DNA of 16,048 bases from an uncultured Rhodospirillales bacterium (GCA_903928045.1 CAIYPH010000665.1:1-16048), one strand, 5' to 3'. Positions 1-7,610 are shown, counted from the stretch's first letter. Translations and numbers: made by a program. Notes: generated by a model from the letters alone, not told the origin.

Positions 1-464
1 ACCACGGTGCGCGCATCGGGCGCCTCAACGCTCGCCACCCACTCCTTCATCGCGCCCGACAGCGCCATCTCCGGCGCATTGGCCTTCAGGGTCTCGATGG
101 TGAACACTACGTCCTCGGCGGTAAGCGGCTTATCGTCGGCCCATTTCACGCCCGAGCGCATGGTGATGGTGACCGTGCGGAAATCCGCACTCGTCTTCAT
201 CCCCTCGGCCTGCCAGGGGATGATCGTGTTGGTCATGTGGTTGGTGTAGAACAGCGCCTCCTGAACGGTGTAGTGCAGCACCTGTCGCTGGTTGAGCAGC
301 ACGCCGTTATAGGGGCTTAGATTCCCCGGCGATTGCACCTGATTATAGTAGTCCCACCCCTGGGTGATCAGGGTGCGGTTACGCGGCACCTGCTTGAGGT
401 CCTGCGCCTGGACCGGCGCGACGAGCCAGGCGGCGGCGGAAGCCATGAGTGCGAAACGCAGCAT
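1..464 (-). CDS. ABC transporter substrate-binding protein, family 5 (dipeptide/oligopeptide type), N-terminal part
   Basis: This is the periplasmic binding component of a peptide/nickel/opine-type ABC importer. Only the first 154 codons lie in the window and the gene continues past the left edge. Residues 1-21 form a signal peptide (hydrophobic ALMASAAAWLVAPV, cleavage likely after VQA). The stretch RSGVKWADDKPLTAEDVVF is the hallmark block of SBP family 5, and LSPYNGV near residue 50 also fits. The ATG at 464 was chosen because AGGGAG lies 8 bases upstream and the signal peptide then begins correctly; a second ATG six codons later is less well placed. A LacI-family gene ends 87 bases upstream, and the gap carries a promoter with an overlapping LacI-type palindrome. 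Permease and ATPase genes would be expected beyond the edge. The family is clear, but the ligand cannot be told. Confidence 0.9.
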   Translation of the reverse strand, partial: MLRFALMASAAAWLVAPVQAQDLKQVPRNRTLITQGWDYYNQVQSPGNLSPYNGVLLNQRQVLHYTVQEALFYTNHMTNTIIPWQAEGMKTSADFRTVTITMRSGVKWADDKPLTAEDVVFTIETLKANAPEMALSGAMKEWVASVEAPDARTV

Positions 465-501
465 CTGAACATCTCCCTGGAGGGGCGCCTTGGTGGCGCA
501 C

Positions 502-541
502 TGTTAACGCTAACATGAAGCGGCGCGGGCAGGTTTGTCAA
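502..541 (-). promoter_or_regulatory. Promoter with overlapping LacI-type operator for the family 5 binding-protein gene
   Basis: On the minus strand a perfect -35 TTGACA lies at 541-536, followed 18 bases later by a -10-like CATGTT at 517-512. The palindrome TGTTA-ACGC-TAACA at 502-515 has perfect 5-base arms and a CG centre. It overlaps the -10 and the expected start site near 505. This arrangement is typical of repression by a LacI-family dimer, and the regulator gene ends only 11 bases before the -35. The start codon at 464 leaves a leader of about 40 bases. That this particular regulator binds here is inference from proximity and motif type. Confidence 0.72.
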
Positions 542-551
542 GAAGATCGGG

Positions 552-1577
552 TCAGGTGGAACCGCGCTGGATGAAGGTGAATCCGGTGTCGATCCGCCGC
601 TCCGGCACGGTCTCGCCGGCGAGACGGCGCAGCAGAAGATGGCCGGCTTGCAGACCGACATCGTAGGCCGGCACGCGGATGGCGGTGATCGCGGGCTCCA
701 CCACGGTGGCGAAATCGCTGTCGATACCACCAATGGCGAGGTCGCCGGGCACCGCGAGGCCACGGCTGCGGGCGTTGAGCAGCAGCACCACCGAGAGTTG
801 GCTGGAAGTGCAGAACACCGCATCCACGTGGGCCTCCGCCAACCGGTCGAGCAGCGGTGCGGCGTCGCGGATCAACATCGGGCGTTCTGGCAGCAGCACC
901 AGCGGCTCGGGCAGCCCAAGCCGTGCCGCCTCGGCGCAGAAACCGGTGACGCGGCCGGCCGAGCGCGTGTCGCTCGCCTCGGCATGGCCGATCACCGCGA
1001 GGCGGGAATAGCCGCGCTCGGCAAAATGCGCGGCCATGCGGGCGCCGATCGCGTCATTCGACAGGCCGACCGTCATGTCGAACGGGTCTTCCGGCAGTTC
1101 CCACAACTGCACCACTGGAATCCCCGCGGCCGCGAGCACCTGGCGGGAGGGCTCGGCGAAGCTGCCGCCGGTGACCGCCAGCCCATCGACCCGGCGGCCG
1201 ATGAAGGCGCGGATCAGCGCCTCCTCGGTCTCCGCCTGGAAATCGGTGGTGCCGACCAGCACCTGATAGCCCTGCGGCCGCAGCGCGTCACCCAGCCCCT
1301 GCACCGGCTGCGCATGCACCGGGTTCGCCAACGTCGGCACGATGATGGCGACGATGCGGCTGCGGTTCGACGCCAGCGAGCCGGCAACCAAATTCGGCAC
1401 ATAGCCCACCGCCCGTACCGCCGCCTCGATCCGCGCGGAGGCCTCAGGGCCGACCTGCGCGGGGGCGCGCAGGAAGCGCGACACGGTCTGCGCCGAAACG
1501 CCGGCTTCGCGCGCCACATCCTCGATGCGGACGCGGCCGGTGCCACGGGAGCGGCGCGGGGCGGGGCTGCGCGCCAT
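552..1577 (-). CDS. LacI-family transcriptional regulator
   Basis: A 341-residue DNA-binding repressor/activator of usual LacI/GalR length. The helix-turn-helix covers about residues 17-37 (IEDVAREAGVSAQTVSRFLR). The hinge helix follows at about 61-72 with its minor-groove leucine (L68 in AGSLASNRS). A periplasmic-binding-protein-like effector domain fills the rest, with VAIIVPTLANP, RVDGLAVTGG and AIGGIDSDF as recognisable strands. The QTVSRFLR recognition helix resembles the gluconate-repressor branch. The start ATG at 1577 lies 5 bases after the amidase stop codon; a GAGG is present but very close. It is the last gene of the minus-strand operon. A LacI-type palindrome sits just downstream in the promoter of the next gene, the likely target. 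The effector is unknown. Confidence 0.92.
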   Translation of the reverse strand: MARSPAPRRSRGTGRVRIEDVAREAGVSAQTVSRFLRAPAQVGPEASARIEAAVRAVGYVPNLVAGSLASNRSRIVAIIVPTLANPVHAQPVQGLGDALRPQGYQVLVGTTDFQAETEEALIRAFIGRRVDGLAVTGGSFAEPSRQVLAAAGIPVVQLWELPEDPFDMTVGLSNDAIGARMAAHFAERGYSRLAVIGHAEASDTRSAGRVTGFCAEAARLGLPEPLVLLPERPMLIRDAAPLLDRLAEAHVDAVFCTSSQLSVVLLLNARSRGLAVPGDLAIGGIDSDFATVVEPAITAIRVPAYDVGLQAGHLLLRRLAGETVPERRIDTGFTFIQRGST

Positions 1578-1582
1578 CGGCC

Positions 1583-2959
1583 TCAGGCGGCGCGCCAGCC
1601 GGCGATGCCGGTGGCTTCCAGCGCGGCGGCGGCATCGAGCAGCGCGTCCTCCTGGTGCCAGCGCCCGACCAGTTGCAGCCCGATCGGCAACCCGTTCGCG
1701 GTCCATCCCGCGGGCATGGACAGTGCGGGGTGGCCGGTGAGGTTGAAGGGGTAGGTGTAGGGATACCAGGCGCCGCGAATCGTGCCGGAAGGCGCCCCGG
1801 CGATCTCGATACTCCCCGCCGGGTCCAGCCCCACCGGCAATGGAGGGGCGGAAAGGGTAGGGGAGGCGATCAGGTCATAGCGGGCGAATACGGCTTGCAC
1901 CGCATTGAAGCAGGCAGTGCGGGCGAACTGCGCCTCGCAGAGATCGGCGGCGCTGTAGCCGCGCCCGGCCTCGATGGTCGCGAGCAGTGTCGGGTCGAGC
2001 TTCTCCGGCGTGCGCGCGGCCGCGGCGCCGAGGCGGGCGAGCAGGGCGGAGCGCAGGATCACCAGGAAGGCGGCCTCGAGCGCGACAAAATCGAGCTCGA
2101 TCGGCTCGATGATCCAGCCCAGCGCCGCGGCATTGCGCATGGCAGCGGCTACGGCGCCCTCCACCACCGGGTCCAGCCGGTTGCCGCACCGCATCAGCAG
2201 CGCGACGCGGGGCGGGCTGGCGCCGCGTGGAGCGGGCGGCACGGCCTGGCCGTAGGGGTCGCCGTCATGCGGGCCGCGCAGGCTGTCGAAGAACAGCCTG
2301 GTATCCGCGATGTCGCGCGCCATCGGGCCGACATAGGAGTTGGCGGCGAAGAGGTCGGGCACCTGGAGATGCGGAATCGCCCCCAGCGTCGCCTTGAGGC
2401 CGACCACGCCGCAGCAGGCGGCGGGGATGCGGATGGACCCGCCGCCGTCGGAGCCCAGCGCGAGCGGCCCGATGCCGGCCGCCAGGGCCGCCGCCGCCCC
2501 GCCGCTCGATCCCCCGCAGGTGAAGCCGGGGTTATGCGGGTTCAGGGTGCGGCCGAAATGCGGGCCCTCGGTGAAGGGCTTGTGGCCGAATTCGGGGGTG
2601 GTGGTCTTGCCGAACAGGATCGCGCCGGCTGCCCGCGCACGGGCGACGCTGACGGCATCGGCGGCGGGCACGTTGGCGGCATAGAGCGCCGAGCCCTGGG
2701 TGGTGACGACGCAAGCGGTATTGGTGAGGTCCTTCACCGAGAAGGGCAGGCCGAACAGCGGGCCGATCTCCTCGCCCCGCATCAGCGCCGCCTCCGCCGC
2801 GCTTGCCTCCTCCATCGCCCGCTCGGCGCAGGTCGCCATGAAGGCATTGAGATCGTGCCGCGCTTCCATCCGCGCCAGCGTCGCCCGCATCACCTCCACC
2901 GGCGAAACCTCCTTCGCCCGCAGCTGCGCCGCGAGCCGGACGGCGGATTGGCCGCTCAC
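1583..2959 (-). CDS. Amidase, amidase-signature family
   Basis: A 458-residue cytoplasmic hydrolase that should cleave a carbon-nitrogen amide bond. The Ser-cisSer-Lys triad of the amidase-signature family is visible: K76 in FSVKDLTNTA, S151 in GGSSGGAAAA and nucleophile S175 in SDGGGSIRIPAACCGVVGLK. Spacing between the two serines (24 residues) matches the family. Usual family relatives include GatA, indoleacetamide hydrolase and AtzF-type allophanate hydrolases; nothing here separates them, and the operon context argues for a catabolic enzyme rather than GatA because no gatB/gatC is present. The GTG start at 2959 overlaps the deacetylase stop as GTGA, with GGAAG about 10 bases upstream. The open frame extends further upstream, but that part is a shadow of the deacetylase gene. 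No signal peptide is seen. Tight coupling suggests it acts after or together with the deacetylase. Confidence 0.93.
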   Translation of the reverse strand: MSGQSAVRLAAQLRAKEVSPVEVMRATLARMEARHDLNAFMATCAERAMEEASAAEAALMRGEEIGPLFGLPFSVKDLTNTACVVTTQGSALYAANVPAADAVSVARARAAGAILFGKTTTPEFGHKPFTEGPHFGRTLNPHNPGFTCGGSSGGAAAALAAGIGPLALGSDGGGSIRIPAACCGVVGLKATLGAIPHLQVPDLFAANSYVGPMARDIADTRLFFDSLRGPHDGDPYGQAVPPAPRGASPPRVALLMRCGNRLDPVVEGAVAAAMRNAAALGWIIEPIELDFVALEAAFLVILRSALLARLGAAAARTPEKLDPTLLATIEAGRGYSAADLCEAQFARTACFNAVQAVFARYDLIASPTLSAPPLPVGLDPAGSIEIAGAPSGTIRGAWYPYTYPFNLTGHPALSMPAGWTANGLPIGLQLVGRWHQEDALLDAAAALEATGIAGWRAA

Positions 2960-3777
2960 GGCCGCGCCGCTTCCAGGCCGGGCCGCATATCCTCCACCAT
3001 CTCGTCGCAACGCCCGATCCAAACGCCTTGATGGCTCAGCGCATATTCGATCAGCTTCTCCAGCACCCAGAGCCGCGAGGGCTGGCCGATCAGCTGGGGA
3101 TGAAAACCGATCATCATCATGCGGTCCTCGGCGTAGAGCGTGTCGAATTCGAGCTTCCACGCCTCCAGCACCGCAGACGGCGCCTGCATGGTACGGCCGG
3201 GCAGCACGATCGAGTACTGGAAGAATGGCGCGTCATCGAGCACCCAGCGGAACGGTAGCTCGACGATCCTAGTCTTCTGGCCACCGACGCTATGCAGATA
3301 GGGGCTGTCATCGTCGAAGAAGTTCGAGGAATAGTCGAACCCGTGCTGCACCAGCAGATCTATCGAGATCGGCGAAAGCTCCGCCGCCGGCGAGCGCCAG
3401 CCGCGCGGCGCCCGGCCGCTGACCCGGCGGATCGCCTCGATGCCGCGCTCCATCTCCTCGCGCTCCTGCTCCGGCGTCAGCGTCAGGATCCACTTATGGC
3501 TGTAGCTGTGATGGGCGATCTCGTGCCCACGCTTGAGGATGTCCTCCATCAGCGCCGGCCGCTGATCCACTACCAGGCCGGGCACGAAAAAGGTGGTCTT
3601 CAGGCCGAAGCGATCGAGCATGTCGAGAATGCGCGGCGTGCCGACTTTCCAGCCATAAGCGCCCTGCGACATCAGGATGGGGCGTTGCGCGTAGGCGGGG
3701 TCCCGCGCCGTCCACATCGTCTCGGCATCGAGGTCGAAGGTGAGGAAAAGGGGGAAGCCTTTGCTGGTCAGCGGCAT
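2956..3777 (-). CDS. Polysaccharide-deacetylase-like (NodB/CE4 fold) hydrolase
   Basis: A 273-residue protein with the NodB homology fold. Motif 1 is TFDLDAE (D15 as likely catalytic base, D17 as metal ligand), a D-x-D variant seen in the HpPgdA/PuuE-like branch. Motif 2 is H-S-Y-S-H (H90 and H94, metal ligands). Motif 3 is WRSPAAE (R128, P130), and the late histidine is H226 in GFHPQLIG. There is no signal peptide or membrane anchor, so it is probably cytoplasmic, which speaks against cell-wall deacetylation and for a small imported substrate such as an N-acyl or ring amide. The ATG at 3777 follows the permease stop by 10 bases, with AAGG about 8 bases upstream. The 3' end overlaps the amidase start by 4 bases. 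An allantoinase-like (PuuE) role is possible but no uricase-pathway genes are nearby. Family assignment is firm, substrate unknown. Confidence 0.9.
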   Translation of the reverse strand: MPLTSKGFPLFLTFDLDAETMWTARDPAYAQRPILMSQGAYGWKVGTPRILDMLDRFGLKTTFFVPGLVVDQRPALMEDILKRGHEIAHHSYSHKWILTLTPEQEREEMERGIEAIRRVSGRAPRGWRSPAAELSPISIDLLVQHGFDYSSNFFDDDSPYLHSVGGQKTRIVELPFRWVLDDAPFFQYSIVLPGRTMQAPSAVLEAWKLEFDTLYAEDRMMMIGFHPQLIGQPSRLWVLEKLIEYALSHQGVWIGRCDEMVEDMRPGLEAARP

Positions 3778-3787
3778 GGCGAAACCT

Positions 3788-4576
3788 TCAGATGAAGCGG
3801 TGGAAGCCGAAGCGGCGCTCGGCGAGCAGCAGGATGCCGCCGGTGGCGATGATGAGCAGCGTCGAAATCGCGGCGACCGAGGGGTCCACCCCCATCTCGA
3901 CGGAGGAGAAGATCAGCACCGGCAGCGTGGTCTGCCGCGCCGAGATAAGGAAGATCGTCACCGGCACGTTGTCGAGCGAGGTGATGAAGGCGAACAGCGC
4001 GCCGGCCACCAGCCCAGGCCGGATCAGCGGTAAAGTGACGAGGCGGAAGGCCTCGGGCCCGGTGGCGCCCAGCACGCGGGCCGCCTCCTCCAGCGCGCCG
4101 TCGAGCCCGGCGAGGCTGGTGAGCGCGGCGCGCACGATATAGGGCACGGTGATCACCACATGGGCCATCAGCAGGCCGAAGATGCTGCCGCGCAGGCCGG
4201 TCAGCGCATAGAATTGCAGCAGCGCCACCCCGATCACCACCGAGGGCATCACCAGCGGCGCCATCACCAGGGCAGTCAACGCATCCGCCCCCGGCACCAT
4301 CCGTCGCGCGATCGCGTAGGCCGCCGCGGTGCCCAAAGCGAGCGCAATGGCGGTGGCGCCGAATGCGAGGAAGAGGCTCATGCGGATAGCGCTGAGCCAG
4401 GCGGGGTCCGACAGCACTTTGGCGAACCAGGCGAGCGTCCAGCCCTGGGGCGGGATGGTCAGGTAGGAGGTCGTGCTGAAAGCGGCCAGCACCACCACCA
4501 GCACCGGCAGTTGCAGGAAGTCGATGACCGCGCTGGCGGTCCAGGGCGCGATCCGGCCGGGCGCCATTTCCATCAT
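3788..4576 (-). CDS. ABC transporter permease (PotC-like, binding-protein-dependent)
   Basis: A 262-residue inner-membrane permease subunit with about six hydrophobic segments, the first near residues 20-35 (FLQLPVLVVVLAAF). The cytoplasmic coupling loop that docks on the ATPase is EEAARVLG at 163-170 followed by TLPLIRPGLVAG. Length and layout match the PotC/PotI half of spermidine/putrescine-type importers. The ATG at 4576 overlaps the preceding permease stop as ATGA and has GGGGG about 7 bases upstream. A start 8 codons further up is possible but gives a larger overlap. It pairs with the permease just upstream and the ATPase at 5424-6470. Polyamine specificity cannot be assumed, since this family also carries other small organic cations and acids. 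Confidence 0.92.
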   Translation of the reverse strand: MMEMAPGRIAPWTASAVIDFLQLPVLVVVLAAFSTTSYLTIPPQGWTLAWFAKVLSDPAWLSAIRMSLFLAFGATAIALALGTAAAYAIARRMVPGADALTALVMAPLVMPSVVIGVALLQFYALTGLRGSIFGLLMAHVVITVPYIVRAALTSLAGLDGALEEAARVLGATGPEAFRLVTLPLIRPGLVAGALFAFITSLDNVPVTIFLISARQTTLPVLIFSSVEMGVDPSVAAISTLLIIATGGILLLAERRFGFHRFI

Positions 4577-5427
4577 GTTGCTGCCCCCATACCTGACCAA
4601 CGTCGGGCGACGCGGTTGGCGGCCCAGATGATGGCCAGCGCGATCGCCGTCAGCACGAAGGCCAGCGCCGAGCCGGTCGGCCAGTCCAGCATCTGCATGT
4701 ATTCGTCATAGATCAGCGTCGCCATCACCCGGTAGGTCGGCCCGCCCAACATGCGCGGCGTCACCAGCGCACTGATGGTCAGCACGAAAACCAGGATCGA
4801 GCCGGCGAGGATGCCCGGCGCGGTGAGCGGCAGGGTGATGGCGAGGAAGACGTGGCGGCGGGTCGAGCCCAGCGTCATCGCCGCCGCCTCCACGTCTCGC
4901 GGCACGTTCTGGATGGCGGCGACCAGCATCAGCACCATGAAGGGCAGATAGATGTGCACCAGCCCGACCAGCATGCCCGTGAGGTTGAACATCATCTTCA
5001 CCGGCGTCGCGATGAGGCCGAGATCGGTCAGCAAATTGTTGATCAGGCCGCGATTGGCGAGCAGCGCGATCCAGCCGAAGGAGCGCACCACCAGGTTCAG
5101 CATCATCGGGAAAATCACCAGCAACAGCAGCGGCATGCGCAGCCGTGCCGGGCCGCGGGCGATCATCCAGGCGAGCGGATAGCCAAGCAGCAGGCAGATC
5201 ACGGTGACGGCGAGGCCGAGGCCGAGCGTGCGCCACAGCACCTCGCGGTAGAAATCATCGGAGACGATGTCGCGATAGGCATCGAGCGTCCAGGAGCCGT
5301 CGGTGATGCCCTGGCCCGGCACGTATTCGCGGAAGCCGGTCGGCAAAGTGAGCAGCGCCGGGGCGAGGAAGAACACCGCCAGCACCAGCGCCAGCGGGCC
5401 GGCCAGCGCGATGCCGTGGCGCTTCAT
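4573..5427 (-). CDS. ABC transporter permease (PotB-like, binding-protein-dependent)
   Basis: A 284-residue inner-membrane permease. Hydrophobic segments include residues 6-28, 68-90, 98-120 and 152-172, and two near the C terminus. The first is followed by a periplasmic stretch (FREYVPGQG...DAYRDIVSDDFY) typical of PotB/PotH proteins. The EAA coupling loop is EAAAMTLG at 180-187, followed by TLPLTAPGILAG. The ATG at 5427 overlaps the ATPase stop as ATGA, indicating translational coupling. It forms the heteromeric channel with the following permease. Confidence 0.92.
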   Translation of the reverse strand: MKRHGIALAGPLALVLAVFFLAPALLTLPTGFREYVPGQGITDGSWTLDAYRDIVSDDFYREVLWRTLGLGLAVTVICLLLGYPLAWMIARGPARLRMPLLLLVIFPMMLNLVVRSFGWIALLANRGLINNLLTDLGLIATPVKMMFNLTGMLVGLVHIYLPFMVLMLVAAIQNVPRDVEAAAMTLGSTRRHVFLAITLPLTAPGILAGSILVFVLTISALVTPRMLGGPTYRVMATLIYDEYMQMLDWPTGSALAFVLTAIALAIIWAANRVARRWSGMGAAT

Positions 5428-6470
5428 GCCACCGGCAGCGCGAAGACCGCGCCGGGGGCTATGGCGAGGCGCACCGGCGTGCCCGGCTCCAGCCCGGCCT
5501 GCGCCCCGCTGGAGGCGGTCTCGGCGACCAATTCCACACCCTCGGCCAGCCGCACCACGTACTGCACCCGTGCGCCATTGAAGGCCCGCAGCACGATGGT
5601 GCCCGCCAATCCGTCGCCATCCCCGGCGATCGCAATCGCCTCCTGGCGGATGATCGCCTCCACCGCCGTTCCGGGGGCGCCCGCTTCCCCGGCGGCGAGC
5701 AGCACCCCGCCGCCGAGATCGATCCGCCCATCCGCCGCGATACGCCCGGCCAGCCGGTTGGGCCGTCCGATGAAGCCCGCGACGAAGGCAGTGGCGGGGC
5801 GGTGATAGACAGCCTCCGGGGTGTCGAACTGCTGCACCACGCCGTGCGCCATCACGCAGACCCGATCCGCCATCGACAGCGCCTCGGACTGGTCATGGGT
5901 GACGAACAGCGTGGTGATGCCGAGGCTGCGTTGCAGGCGCTTCAGCTCGATCTGCATTTCGTCGCGCAACTGCGCATCGAGGTTGGAGAGCGGCTCGTCG
6001 AACAGCAGCACGCGCGGACGTGGGGCGATGGCGCGCGCGATCGCCACCCGCTGCTGCTGCCCGCCGGACAGCTCGGAGGGCCGCCGCGCCGCGAGTCCGG
6101 GCAGCCGCACCATGGCGAGCGCCGCCTCCACCAGCTCGCTGAGCGCCGCCCCCGAAACGCGCTGGCGGCGCAGGCCGAAGGCGACGTTCTCGAACACCGT
6201 CAGATGCGGGAACAGCGCGTAGGACTGGAACACCAGCCCCACCCCCCGCTTGTCCGGCGATAGCGCGGTCACGTCCTGCGCGCCGATCAGCACCCGCCCG
6301 GTGCTGGGCGCCACCAGGCCGGCGACCATGCGCAGCAGCGTCGTCTTGCCGCAGCCGGAGGGGCCGAGCAGGGCGACGAACTCGCCCTCCGCCACGCTCA
6401 ACGAAACGTCGCGGACGACCTCCGTCGCGCCGTAGGACTTGCCGACGCGCTCGAAAGCGAGCCCGCTCAG
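5424..6470 (-). CDS. ABC transporter ATP-binding protein (PotA-like)
   Basis: A 348-residue ATPase that powers the importer. Counting from the chosen start, the Walker A is GPSGCGKT (36-43), the Q-loop glutamine Q82 (LVFQSYALFPHL), the signature LSGGQQQR (134-141), Walker B VLLFDE (154-159) and the H-loop H192 (FVTHDQ). The remaining 110 residues form a TOBE-type regulatory domain. The start is unusual. There is no in-frame ATG, GTG or TTG between 6545 and codon 24 of this call, while CTG at 6470 overlaps the binding-protein stop as CTGA and has GAGG about 8 bases upstream. It also yields the expected N terminus SGLAFERVGKSYG. The alternative is a GTG at 6545, which would add 25 residues encoded inside the binding-protein gene. 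Function is firm, start uncertain. Confidence 0.9.
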   Translation of the reverse strand: MSGLAFERVGKSYGATEVVRDVSLSVAEGEFVALLGPSGCGKTTLLRMVAGLVAPSTGRVLIGAQDVTALSPDKRGVGLVFQSYALFPHLTVFENVAFGLRRQRVSGAALSELVEAALAMVRLPGLAARRPSELSGGQQQRVAIARAIAPRPRVLLFDEPLSNLDAQLRDEMQIELKRLQRSLGITTLFVTHDQSEALSMADRVCVMAHGVVQQFDTPEAVYHRPATAFVAGFIGRPNRLAGRIAADGRIDLGGGVLLAAGEAGAPGTAVEAIIRQEAIAIAGDGDGLAGTIVLRAFNGARVQYVVRLAEGVELVAETASSGAQAGLEPGTPVRLAIAPGAVFALPVA

Positions 6471-7486
6471 CGCGCCACCTCGCGCTGCCAGCGGCGCGTC
6501 CAGCCCGGGATCTGCTTGGCCAGCACGTCGGGGTCGATGAACCACAGGCTGTCGAGCGCGGCGCCGGTGGGGGCGATGTGCGACACCTTGTCGGACAGCG
6601 TCACACCCTTGTTCACCGAACCGATATAGGCGCGCTCGGAGAAACATTTCTGGCCATCGGCGGACAGCACGGTGTCGATGAACTTATGCGCGAGCTCGAC
6701 CTTCTTGCTCCCCTTGGGGATCTGCACCACCGGCAGAATGCCGACCGAGCCCTCCTTTGGGTAGGCGACGGCGAGCGACAGCCCCTTATCCATCGCCACC
6801 CCGGCGCGATCGGGATACCAGGCGGCGATGGCGATCTCGCCGCGCTCGAACAGCGAGAGCAACTGGTCGGCCTGGGTGTAGAGCACTTGGGAGCCCTTCG
6901 CGAGCGGCTTGATGGCCTCGAATCCGGGGTCGAGATTATCGAGCGTGCCGCCCTTCATCTTGTTGAGCGCGAGGAGGAATTGCAGGCCGGAGGTGCCCGA
7001 GATGTCGCCGATGGCGTATTTCCCGGCATAGGCGGGGTCGGCCAGGTCCATCCAGGAGGTCGGCGGCGCCTTCACCAGCTTCGGATTATAGACCAGCGCG
7101 GTGGCGCTCACCATGGCGACGACGTAGCTGTCATCGACGCCCCAGGCGTGAGGGATGATCTCGCCGGCATGGGAAAGCTTGGCGCGCTGTAAGGGCTCGG
7201 CGAGCTTCTCGTTGCGGATCTGCACGGCGAGCGAATTGTCGATGAAGATCACATCCATGTCCGGCGACCCCGCGCCCGCCCGCACCGCGGCGGCGAATTG
7301 CGAGGAGTTGCCGAGCTTGAGCGCAACGGTCGACCCGGTCGCCTTCTCGAAGGCGGCGATGTGGCAGGCCTTCACGTTGTCGGCGAAGGAGCCGCCGAAG
7401 GCGCCGACGGTCAATTCGTCGGCCATGGCGGGTGCGATGAAGCCGGTGGCCAGCGCGGCGGCGGCGATGCGGATCGCGGATGTCAT
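6467..7486 (-). CDS. Periplasmic substrate-binding protein, polyamine-type (family 1, PotD-like)
   Basis: A 339-residue binding protein, first gene of the minus-strand operon. A signal peptide occupies residues 1-22 (hydrophobic AAAALATGFIAPAMA, cleavage before DELTVG). The mature start LTVGAFGGSFADNV and the blocks WGVDDSYVVAMVSATALVYNPKLV, PTSWMDLADPAYAGKYAIGD and GEIAIAAWYPDRAG match the PotD/IdiA group of family 1 binding proteins. Two cysteines in the mature protein (C41, C281) could form a disulphide. The ATG at 7486 is preceded by GGGAG at an 8-base spacing; a GTG three codons upstream lies inside that ribosome-binding region and is less likely. The ligand is not evident. Confidence 0.93.
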   Translation of the reverse strand: MTSAIRIAAAALATGFIAPAMADELTVGAFGGSFADNVKACHIAAFEKATGSTVALKLGNSSQFAAAVRAGAGSPDMDVIFIDNSLAVQIRNEKLAEPLQRAKLSHAGEIIPHAWGVDDSYVVAMVSATALVYNPKLVKAPPTSWMDLADPAYAGKYAIGDISGTSGLQFLLALNKMKGGTLDNLDPGFEAIKPLAKGSQVLYTQADQLLSLFERGEIAIAAWYPDRAGVAMDKGLSLAVAYPKEGSVGILPVVQIPKGSKKVELAHKFIDTVLSADGQKCFSERAYIGSVNKGVTLSDKVSHIAPTGAALDSLWFIDPDVLAKQIPGWTRRWQREVAR

Positions 7487-7514
7487 GTGGCGCACTCCCG
7501 AAAATCTGTGTCTC

Positions 7515-7548
7515 GCGGCATAGGACCATGCCGCAGCGGGTGGGGCAA
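7515..7548 (-). promoter_or_regulatory. Candidate promoter with overlapping dyad, minus-strand importer operon
   Basis: On the minus strand TTGCCC (7548-7543) is followed after 17 bases by TCCTAT (7525-7520), putting a start site near 7513 and leaving a short leader before the ATG at 7486. A perfect 7-base inverted repeat, GCGGCAT and ATGCCGC with a 6-base centre, spans 7515-7534 and covers the -10. It could be an operator for an unlinked regulator or, if transcription starts earlier, a leader hairpin. Boxes match the consensus only partly (4/6 and 3/6). Confidence 0.45.
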
Positions 7549-7581
7549 GAAACCGGCTGCGCGGCCGTCATCATACTGTCG

Positions 7582-7610
7582 TTGACGCGCGGCGCGGCGG
7601 GACGTAGCAG
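7582..7610 (+). promoter_or_regulatory. Candidate promoter, plus-strand importer operon
   Basis: TTGACG at 7582-7587 and TAGCAG at 7605-7610 are separated by 17 bases, giving a start near 7617 and a leader of about 80 bases before the ATG at 7697. In that leader, TGTTGCGCGACA at 7646-7657 is a near-palindrome with one mismatched pair and might be a weak operator. The -35 is good, the -10 poor. Confidence 0.35.

Noticed and set aside
485..499. GCGCC/GGCGC stem in the leader of the family 5 binding-protein gene
   Set aside because: Only 5 base pairs of GC sequence; not distinguishable from background.
639..3031. Long open frames on the plus strand opposite the LacI and amidase genes (about 370 and 460 codons)
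   Set aside because: They are rich in Arg, Gln, His and Gly with no recognisable domain, and lie opposite well-identified genes. They are shadows of high-GC third-position bias.
2956..3777. Naming the deacetylase as the allantoinase PuuE
   Set aside because: Metal-site motifs fit that branch, but no other purine-degradation genes are in the window, so a specific name would go beyond the evidence.
4852..5805. Open frame of about 317 codons on the plus strand opposite the permease and ATPase genes
   Set aside because: Composition dominated by His, Gln, Arg and Ala, no motif, and it spans two real genes with clear domains.
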